Assembly: GCA_910588375.1 (NCBI GenBank)
Contig: CAJUQA010000024.1
Location: 1-31,168, forward strand
DNA from: an uncultured Odoribacter sp.
GTDB taxonomy: Bacteria; Bacteroidota; Bacteroidia; Bacteroidales; Marinifilaceae
DNA length: 31,168 bases
Direction: 5' to 3'
Shown: positions 25,812-31,168 of the stretch, one piece after another
Layout of the letters: each line of letters opens with the position of its first letter
Numbering within the stretch: position 1 is the stretch's first letter
Notes under the pieces: generated by a model
What the model was told of the DNA's origin: nothing
Databases searched by the model: none
What the model saw: only the letters and a program-made list of their open reading frames with translations
Translations under genes and position numbers: made by a program

Positions 25812-26191
25812 AAAGAAAGATAGGATTATTTTTATTGTTATTCTTCCTTGCCATGAATATATGGGCAGAATCCCGGCTTACGTTTATCGACAAGCGGATT
25901 ATAAACATCGGCGATGTGGAAGAGGGTACACTGGTTCAAAGAAAAATCAAAATCAAGAATGACGGAGACACTCCGCTCATACTGATGAAGCCCATAAAAT
26001 CATGTAATTGCACCGCCGTCCGTTTTTCCAAGGAAGTCGTTAATCCACAAGATACCGGAGTTATTGAAGTGGAAATCAATACGGAACATAAACAGGGGAC
26101 AAATGTTGTCACAGTGATTGTCGTGACAAATACCGAACAGCAGGAACATGTGTTAAGAATCAGTATGAATGTTATAAAAAAAGAGTCGTAG
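25808..26191 (+). CDS. exported DUF1573-family protein
   Basis: A 127-residue exported protein. Signal peptide MKRKIGLFLLLFFLAMNIWA, then a DUF1573 Ig-like domain: FIDKRIINIGDVEEGTLVQR, the KNDGDTPLILMKPIKSCNCT stretch with the typical paired cysteines (CNC), and VEINTEHKQG ahead of the closing strands. The start overlaps the stop of the propeller gene by 4 bases (ATGA), showing translational coupling. DUF1573 proteins occur with 6-bladed propellers and small Bacteroidetes exported peptides, and this pairing is the reason for grouping these genes as one locus. Function unknown; the conserved cysteines may be redox-active or metal-binding. Confidence 0.9.
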   Translation: MKRKIGLFLLLFFLAMNIWAESRLTFIDKRIINIGDVEEGTLVQRKIKIKNDGDTPLILMKPIKSCNCTAVRFSKEVVNPQDTGVIEVEINTEHKQGTNVVTVIVVTNTEQQEHVLRISMNVIKKES

Positions 26192-26237
26192 GATTCTGTT
26201 AAACCGGTATATCAGATTCGTATTTTGTTGGAAAATT

Positions 26238-26591
26238 ATGGAAAAGGAAGATGTTTACGCTTTAATTAATGTCCCATTGGAGACCATGTGTTTATTGACC
26301 ATGATGCTACATACAGCGGGTGTTATTGAACCGGGGAATTATCCGGAAGGAGTGGAAATTGGATTGCTGGTGGGGGTGGTCGTTCTAAATTTGTGTTATG
26401 CTTTCCTAAAAAGAGGTTGGAAGATATCTCTCAAAAATTGTTTGTATCAATTACCGGTAATCGCCGTTTTTTATTTCATATTGCACGGCAATATTCCGGA
26501 ACTCATTTGTCTTTACGGTTATTTGGCATATTTCTGTACGAAAATCCGGTTTATCAAGATGGAAATGATTTTCCGCGAGCTGTACGAGTAG
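26238..26591 (+). CDS. small integral membrane protein, unknown
   Basis: A 117-residue protein with an acidic lead (MEKEDVYALINVPLETM) and about four hydrophobic segments. It matches no family I recognise. It starts 46 bases after the DUF1573 stop with a possible purine-rich stretch before the ATG and is the last gene before the bidirectional hairpin terminator, so it probably shares the transcript. It may be a membrane partner for the exported proteins; that is only context. Confidence 0.6.
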   Translation: MEKEDVYALINVPLETMCLLTMMLHTAGVIEPGNYPEGVEIGLLVGVVVLNLCYAFLKRGWKISLKNCLYQLPVIAVFYFILHGNIPELICLYGYLAYFCTKIRFIKMEMIFRELYE

Positions 26592-26623
26592 TTTTACAAT
26601 ATCCTATTGAAACAGAAATCATA

Positions 26624-26679
26624 TTTTCCCCTCAAAAGGGAAAAAGGAGCCGGTTAACAATAAAGCAGCCGGCTCCTTT
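26624..26679. terminator. tandem hairpins between convergent genes (bidirectional terminator)
   Basis: AAAGGAGCCGG (26643-26653) pairs exactly with CCGGCTCCTTT (26669-26679) around a 15-base loop. A second weaker hairpin, TTTTCCC with GGGAAAA (26624-26630 and 26638-26644), abuts it. The minus-strand reading has the longer T-run, serving the enzyme gene at 26701; the plus-strand reading ends the locus at 26591. Confidence 0.8.
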
Positions 26680-26700
26680 AGCAGATAAATTCGTAAAAAA

Positions 26701-27723
26701 TTATTTCTTCTCGAACAGTTTCGTCCAGTTTTTATATTCACGGTTTTTCCACTCGTTGGTGTGGTAAACGTAGCTGGCAATCAACGGAATTACCGTGGTT
26801 CCTTCGGCATATACCATCTGTTCGTAGGTAACGTCCACTTTCCCCCAGGAACAGGCTTCTTTCAGAGTCGAAGAGGAACAGGCTCCGTCGCGTACGTCTG
26901 CCACCGTGATTTGTACGGCATATTTGTGCATCGGTACTTCGTGTCCCAGGATTTCCGCACAAACCACCGTGTCCTGCGCAAAGTTTTTCGGCGTACCTCC
27001 TCCAATCATGAACAATCCCGTGGTGGGAGCATTCATTTTTATCATGGTCAATTCTATAAAATCTTTTACAGAATCAATGGATACGTGTTTGTCGGGATGT
27101 TCCCACTGGTGTTTACCGATACCGAAACCGGCGCTGCAATCGGAGAATGCCGGACAGAAGATGGGTACCCCGCATTCGTAGCAGGTCTGGATAAGGCTGT
27201 CTTTCTTTACGGAATTTTTGGTGAGCCATTTGCCGATTTCCCAGATAAATTCACGGGAAGAATAAGGACGCGGTTCCAATGAGTTGGCAATCTCATAAGT
27301 TGTATGGTCGCATTTCTGCAGTTCTTCTTCATCAATGAACGTGTCATAGATGCGGTCGATGTACAAGTCGCGCAACTGCATATCGGGCACATCCTGACGG
27401 CCCTTGTAGTGCTTGAACCCCAAGGCTTCAAACAAATCCATGTCAATGATGGAGGCTCCCGTAGAGACCACGACGTCCACCATTTTGTTGCGGACCATAT
27501 CCACATATACCTGCATACATCCGGCAGCACTCGTACTCCCGGCAATGGTAAGAATATTCGTACACTCTTTTTCTTTCACCATTTTCAACAGAATGTCCGC
27601 AGCCCGGGCGGTGTCTCTTGAGGTGAACGACATATCGCGCATGGCGTCAATCAACTGGGTAGAGTCGTAAGACTTGATGTCGATGTGTTTGATCGTGTCT
27701 TTTAATAAATCTTTCTTTTCCAT
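26701..27723 (-). CDS. deoxyhypusine-synthase-like enzyme (bacterial)
   Basis: A 340-residue enzyme of the deoxyhypusine synthase family. The NAD-binding pattern is intact: GSTSAAGCMQVY, VVVSTGASIIDMDLFE, MIGGGTPKNFAQD. The catalytic lysine motif SWGKV is present with K295 in the position of the Lys that forms the imine intermediate in eukaryotic DHS. Family enzymes use NAD to transfer the 4-aminobutyl group of spermidine. Bacteria have no eIF5A, so the acceptor must be something else, for example putrescine (giving homospermidine, as in homospermidine synthases) or another amine. It follows an agmatinase-type gene by 64 bases, which would make putrescine, so a polyamine role is likely. The exact product is not determined by sequence. 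Confidence 0.85.
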   Translation of the reverse strand: MEKKDLLKDTIKHIDIKSYDSTQLIDAMRDMSFTSRDTARAADILLKMVKEKECTNILTIAGSTSAAGCMQVYVDMVRNKMVDVVVSTGASIIDMDLFEALGFKHYKGRQDVPDMQLRDLYIDRIYDTFIDEEELQKCDHTTYEIANSLEPRPYSSREFIWEIGKWLTKNSVKKDSLIQTCYECGVPIFCPAFSDCSAGFGIGKHQWEHPDKHVSIDSVKDFIELTMIKMNAPTTGLFMIGGGTPKNFAQDTVVCAEILGHEVPMHKYAVQITVADVRDGACSSSTLKEACSWGKVDVTYEQMVYAEGTTVIPLIASYVYHTNEWKNREYKNWTKLFEKK

Positions 27724-27740
27724 TTTTATAATTAAACGAT

Positions 27741-27766
27741 GTAAGGTACAATTATGAGGACCTTAC
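27741..27766 (-). promoter_or_regulatory. intergenic stem-loop between the two polyamine genes
   Basis: GTAAGGT and ACCTTAC form a 7-base stem with a 12-base loop in the 64-base gap between the agmatinase and the DHS-like gene. No T-run follows, so it is more likely an RNA processing or stability element than a terminator. Confidence 0.4.
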
Positions 27767-27787
27767 TGACTCAATTCCATTTTCGGG

Positions 27788-28642
27788 TTATACGTTGTTG
27801 AATTTCATGCTCAGAATCTGATAAATCAGTTTGGCGGCAAGGAAATCCGGCGCCTTATTAATATCATTCGGACAGAGTTCCACAACGTCCAGTCCGATGA
27901 TATTGTGGCGTTCATTTATCAGTTTCAGGAAATTAATAACCTCCCGGTAGGTCATACCGTCCGGTTCGGGCGTCCCGGTGGAGGGCATATATGCCGGATC
28001 GAGCACATCGAGGTCAATGGTGATATAAACATCGTCATGCAACTTTTCCGAAACGTCATACATCCAGTTGGACGATTCCTTGATTTCATGGGCATAGAAA
28101 ATGCGGTCGGGGTCGATATTGTGCTTTTCTTCCATGCAGGAACTGCGTATCCCGACCTGCGCTACGGTTGCCATTTCCTTGGCGCGCGCCATCACGCAAG
28201 CGTGGTTGTGGTCCGAGCCTTCATAAGAGTCTCTCATGTCCGAATGGGCATCGAGCTGCAAAACGGAATAGTGCTCGTAATGTTTGGCAAAAGCACGAAA
28301 CGCTCCGATGCTTACGGAATGTTCACCGCCTAAAATCACCGGGAATTTCTTGTCATTCAACAAGGCATCCACTTTCATCTCCACGGCATCGGCCATTGCT
28401 TCGGGCGACGCGTTTTCCGTCACCGGCTCCAATGTCGCAATCCCTTTCGTATATACTTCGGAATCCGTTTCTATATCATAGAGCTCCATGTTGGCGGAAG
28501 CTTCGAGTATCGCCTCCGGACCTTTGTCCGCCCCTTTCAGCCATGTACTGGTCCCGTCATAAGGAACAGGCAATACAACGATACCGGCATTTTCATAATT
28601 GGTGAATTCCTGTTCCAAGCCTCCGTAATTCAGTTTTTCCAT
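27788..28642 (-). CDS. speB: agmatinase (arginase/ureohydrolase family)
   Basis: A 284-residue ureohydrolase that hydrolyses agmatine to putrescine and urea, or a related guanidino compound. The two-manganese site is complete: H108 in GGEHS, D131-H133-D135 in DAHSD and D210-D212 in TIDLD. Substrate-loop residues SDHNHACVMARA (143-154) are typical of the agmatinase branch, though family members also use arginine or guanidinobutyrate. The ATG at 28642 is preceded by a stretch of A/G and a promoter-like site; a longer in-frame start at 28702 would add basic residues not expected in the family. The downstream DHS-like gene would use its putrescine. Confidence 0.85.
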   Translation of the reverse strand: MEKLNYGGLEQEFTNYENAGIVVLPVPYDGTSTWLKGADKGPEAILEASANMELYDIETDSEVYTKGIATLEPVTENASPEAMADAVEMKVDALLNDKKFPVILGGEHSVSIGAFRAFAKHYEHYSVLQLDAHSDMRDSYEGSDHNHACVMARAKEMATVAQVGIRSSCMEEKHNIDPDRIFYAHEIKESSNWMYDVSEKLHDDVYITIDLDVLDPAYMPSTGTPEPDGMTYREVINFLKLINERHNIIGLDVVELCPNDINKAPDFLAAKLIYQILSMKFNNV

Positions 28643-28682
28643 ACTTCTTTTTTTATTGTTTCTGCCCCCGAATGTCCGTTTT

Positions 28683-28714
28683 GTCCGTTGTTTACGGACC
28701 ACCTCACAAAACTA
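28683..28714 (-). promoter_or_regulatory. promoter box and leader hairpin of the agmatinase gene
   Basis: On the minus strand TAGTTTTG (28707-28714) matches TAnnTTTG; the -33 region is T-rich but has no clear TTTG. Downstream of it GTCCGT/ACGGAC (28683-28688 with 28694-28699) forms a short stem in the leader. The agmatinase and DHS-like genes may therefore be transcribed on their own. Confidence 0.45.
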
Positions 28715-28738
28715 TACTATTTCGTCGAATTAAAAAAT

Positions 28739-29623
28739 TTAAAAATTGACCTGGAATCCGACGCCCAATACTTCTTTGAACTGAAGCCGGGGACCTTTCG
28801 TACCGTCGTCCTGGGCGATTTTGGTGTCGTTGTCGTAGATCATATTGGTCGAAATGTTGGCGGAGAACCATTTGTTCACTTTCATGTTCAACATCACATC
28901 CCAACGGACATCCACGTTTTTCGCATCCTCCAGATAATTGGAAAAAAAGTCGGCACGGGAGTATATCGTCATATTTTTCAGGAATTCATAGTTTACTTCC
29001 AGTTTCAGGTTACCACCCATTTCTGAGAACAAATGCTTTCCGGGAGTAACACCGTACGCACCCTGTTCGGAAAGTTCATCGCTGGTGACAAAAGTTCCTC
29101 TCCATGAAAGGGCCGAGAAAGTGGCGGAAAAATATTTTTTAGGGGTCCACGTCAAACCGATACCACCCATCAGATACCCCGGAGACATGAAACGCGAAAT
29201 CAGTTCTTTCGGTTCCGCTTTGTAATCATATCCTTTGGCAAACTGGGAATTGAAGTTCACCATGCTACTGAAATACAGATTTTTCGTCAATTCATATCCG
29301 TAGTTGGATGAGAAATAAATCTTATCGTTTGTCTTTTTGCTCCCGTCCGTTTCCGTTTGGTTCAAACCGTAAGCCAATTCCAGACGGTTCTGCCACAGAT
29401 GTTTGTTTTTCTTGTAATCCGCACTGTAAGCGAAGGACACGTCAAATCCCACGGCATTTTCACCTCCGGCAGCCCAGTTGCTCAGATTGATTTGGGATAA
29501 ATTCAGCGCAGCCATCCCTCCCAGCGTCCAGCTGGAATCTTTTTTTACTTCTTCCTCTCCATACACAGACACGGACAATACACTCAGTATCGCCCCAAGA
29601 ATGATTAATTTTTTCATAGTCAT
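28739..29623 (-). CDS. DUF3078-family outer-membrane protein
   Basis: A 294-residue protein with a signal peptide (KKLIILGAILSVLSVSVYG) and a beta-rich mature part of the DUF3078 type. The hallmark start LGGMAALNLSQINLSNWAAG is clear, followed by alternating aromatic strands and a terminal GFQVNF, consistent with an outer-membrane beta barrel ending in phenylalanine. A second ATG, two codons later at 29617, is equally possible. It lies 27 bases downstream of the amidohydrolase gene. Its role is unknown; it may be a channel or structural porin-like protein. Confidence 0.87.
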   Translation of the reverse strand: MTMKKLIILGAILSVLSVSVYGEEEVKKDSSWTLGGMAALNLSQINLSNWAAGGENAVGFDVSFAYSADYKKNKHLWQNRLELAYGLNQTETDGSKKTNDKIYFSSNYGYELTKNLYFSSMVNFNSQFAKGYDYKAEPKELISRFMSPGYLMGGIGLTWTPKKYFSATFSALSWRGTFVTSDELSEQGAYGVTPGKHLFSEMGGNLKLEVNYEFLKNMTIYSRADFFSNYLEDAKNVDVRWDVMLNMKVNKWFSANISTNMIYDNDTKIAQDDGTKGPRLQFKEVLGVGFQVNF

Positions 29624-29650
29624 TTATTTTAAGTCGCGCAAAATTAAATT

Positions 29651-30958
29651 TTATTCGTTATTTTTCACTGTGATGTTTTTTAAATTTTCTATCGCCTGTT
29701 CTTTGTCAATATGAAGAACTTCCCTGTTGCGCATAATCCACTCCCCGTTTACCATGGAGGAGCGGATGTTTTTGCTGTTCATGGCGTATACCACTGCCGA
29801 ATATTCATCATATACGGGTTGCATGTTGCTGGCATTCATGTTTACGACTATGAGGTCGGCGCTTTTCCCCACTTCAAGGGAACCTGTAATATCTCCCAAC
29901 CCCAAAGCTTGCGCTCCATTAACGGTAGCCATGCGTAACGCCGTGGCCGCATCCACCGCCTCCGAATCGTAATGCACGACTTTGGGCAACAAGGCGGCAA
30001 AACGCATCTCCTCCACCATGTCCAGCGTGTTGTTGCTGGCAACTCCATCCGTACCGATGCCTACCGTGATTCCCGCTTTCATGTAGGTGTCCGTATCAGC
30101 TATCCCGCTGGCTAATTTCAGATTGCTTTTGGGGCAGTGTCCCACGGAGGTACCTGTTTCTGCCATCAATTCCACTTCTTTTTCGTTCAACCACACGCAA
30201 TGGGCAGCTATGACGTTCCTCCCCAGGAGTCCGATAGAATGCAGGTATTCCACCGGAGGCATGCCCGTCTGTGTTTTTATATCCTCGACCTCTTTTCTGG
30301 TTTCCGCCACATGTATCTGCAATAAGGCGGATTCTTTGTCCGCCAACCGCTTTGCTTTTTGTAACGTTTCCTTTGAACAGGTATAAGGCGCATGAACCGT
30401 TACGGATGGATGGATGATGGAATCTCCCCGCCATGTATGGATTAGTCTTTCGCTCAATGCCAAGCCTTCCTCCACCGATTTGAAACTGGCTGTGGGAAAG
30501 TCTATCAACGATTCGTTCATCACTCCCCGGATTCCGGCACGCTTTGTTTCTTCCGCAATGACGTCCTCAAAAAAATACATGTCGTTGAAACAGGTCGTCC
30601 CCGATTTAATCATTTCCACAAAAGCCAATCGGGTCGCGATTCTGACATGCTCCGGAGTAATGAGCCGGGCTTCTGCAGGGAAGATATATTCCGTCAGCCA
30701 CTGATGCAAAGGCAAATCGTCGGCGTATCCACGCAACAAGGTCATCGGCACATGGGTGTGAGTATTGACAAATCCGGGCATAACCAGCATACCGTTCATA
30801 TCTTCCACACTGGCGGAAAGGTCGCCCGGTTGAAGTTTGTCCATGAGGCCGAGAGCTTCGATTTTTCCGTTTCTTATCCGGATAAAACCGTTTTTAATGA
30901 CCTCCATGCCGGCATTCATGGTCAGAATCCGGGCATTGCAAATAATTTTAGCATCCAT
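29651..30958 (-). CDS. mtaD: amidohydrolase, SAH/MTA deaminase type
   Basis: A 435-residue metal-dependent amidohydrolase. The metal ligands are visible: H67 and H69 in FVNTHTHVP, His in IHVAETRKEVE, His in IAAHCVWLNEKE, and Asp in GIGTDGVASNN. The overall length and the LLRGYADDLPLHQWL stretch fit the 5'-methylthioadenosine/S-adenosylhomocysteine deaminase group (MtaD), which deaminates to the inosine forms. Other members act on related nucleosides or triazines, so the substrate is provisional. MTA is a by-product of spermidine synthesis, which fits the nearby polyamine genes, but the gene is separated from them by the outer-membrane protein. Confidence 0.82.
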   Translation of the reverse strand: MDAKIICNARILTMNAGMEVIKNGFIRIRNGKIEALGLMDKLQPGDLSASVEDMNGMLVMPGFVNTHTHVPMTLLRGYADDLPLHQWLTEYIFPAEARLITPEHVRIATRLAFVEMIKSGTTCFNDMYFFEDVIAEETKRAGIRGVMNESLIDFPTASFKSVEEGLALSERLIHTWRGDSIIHPSVTVHAPYTCSKETLQKAKRLADKESALLQIHVAETRKEVEDIKTQTGMPPVEYLHSIGLLGRNVIAAHCVWLNEKEVELMAETGTSVGHCPKSNLKLASGIADTDTYMKAGITVGIGTDGVASNNTLDMVEEMRFAALLPKVVHYDSEAVDAATALRMATVNGAQALGLGDITGSLEVGKSADLIVVNMNASNMQPVYDEYSAVVYAMNSKNIRSSMVNGEWIMRNREVLHIDKEQAIENLKNITVKNNE

Positions 30959-30974
30959 ACGTATCCGCCATTTA

Positions 30975-31168
30975 TTATTCCACGACCCAACGTTCGATGT
31001 TGCGGGTCTCCGATGAAAAGTTTACACCGATTTTAAATACTTGACGTCCGTCCGATTCAAAGGGTTGCGCATAACGCCTGGCGTTTATTTGCTCCAACGC
31101 CTCTTCAGCCGTGCCGTCCAATTTAAACTCCAGGACATAAACATAGCTGTCCGTCTGCAACACCAAAT
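30975..31168 (-). CDS. PD-(D/E)XK nuclease-type protein, C-terminal end (partial)
   Basis: The visible 63 residues are the end of a longer protein whose start lies beyond the window. VYVLEFKLDGTAEEALEQI is the conserved strand of the PD-(D/E)XK nuclease domain (E...K) with the AEEAL.QI helix that follows in the family. The ending VFKIGVNFSSETRNIERW is typical of the family. Full-length relatives have an N-terminal AAA-ATPase-like domain. Only the C-terminal tail can be judged here. It ends 16 bases before the amidohydrolase start and may share its transcript. Confidence 0.75.
   Translation of the reverse strand, partial: LVLQTDSYVYVLEFKLDGTAEEALEQINARRYAQPFESDGRQVFKIGVNFSSETRNIERWVVE

Noticed and set aside
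26701..27723. True deoxyhypusine synthase acting on eIF5A
   Set aside because: Bacteria have no eIF5A. The family assignment holds but the substrate must differ.

Overview
The window looks like a chromosomal segment of a gut-type Bacteroidales bacterium, plausibly of the Odoribacteraceae (Odoribacter/Butyricimonas group). The grounds are Bacteroidetes-specific families (DUF3244, DUF1573 and DUF3078 proteins, a 6-bladed beta-propeller lipoprotein, a TPR/membrane/HTH regulator, an ABC permease fused to an M1-like and a golvesin-like domain) and promoter-like sites of the Bacteroidetes TTTG / TAnnTTTG type. Genus is a guess. No tRNA, rRNA, CRISPR array or intact insertion sequence was recognised.

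Layout. (1) Positions 1-392 hold no convincing gene. (2) Positions 393-17642, all on the minus strand, read from right to left: rdgB, recO, ABC ATPase, a 1109-residue ABC permease/M1-like/golvesin-like fusion, a TolC-type channel, an RND adaptor lipoprotein, an RND pump, a frameshifted four-helix-bundle gene, a 1581-residue RND pump fused to an ABC ATPase, and a small ABC-2 permease. This is a large envelope-export operon with two ABC modules around a tripartite RND system. (3) Positions 17772-18676 hold a membrane protein and an overlapping winged-helix regulator behind a promoter with two matching palindromes. (4) Positions 18811-19944 hold a stand-alone AAA-type ATPase, also behind palindromes. 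(5) Positions 20306-26591, on the plus strand, hold a secreted-peptide/lipoprotein locus: TPR membrane regulator, DUF3244 protein, six-cysteine secreted peptide, a large exported protein, beta-propeller lipoprotein, DUF1573 protein and a small membrane protein. (6) Positions 26701-31168, on the minus strand, hold a deoxyhypusine-synthase-like enzyme, agmatinase/arginase-family enzyme, DUF3078 outer-membrane protein, an SAH/MTA deaminase-type amidohydrolase, and the 3' end of a PD-(D/E)XK nuclease-type gene cut by the window edge.

The most unusual observations are: the RND-ABC fusion, in which membrane segments appear to lie inside the nucleotide-binding domain; a family of GTTGAAA/GTTAAAA arrays in facing orientation at three places, one pair enclosing a four-helix-bundle pseudogene between the two RND genes; paired operator-like palindromes at two neighbouring promoters; and the secreted cysteine-rich peptide locus. 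All functions are inferred from sequence by eye; no searches were run.
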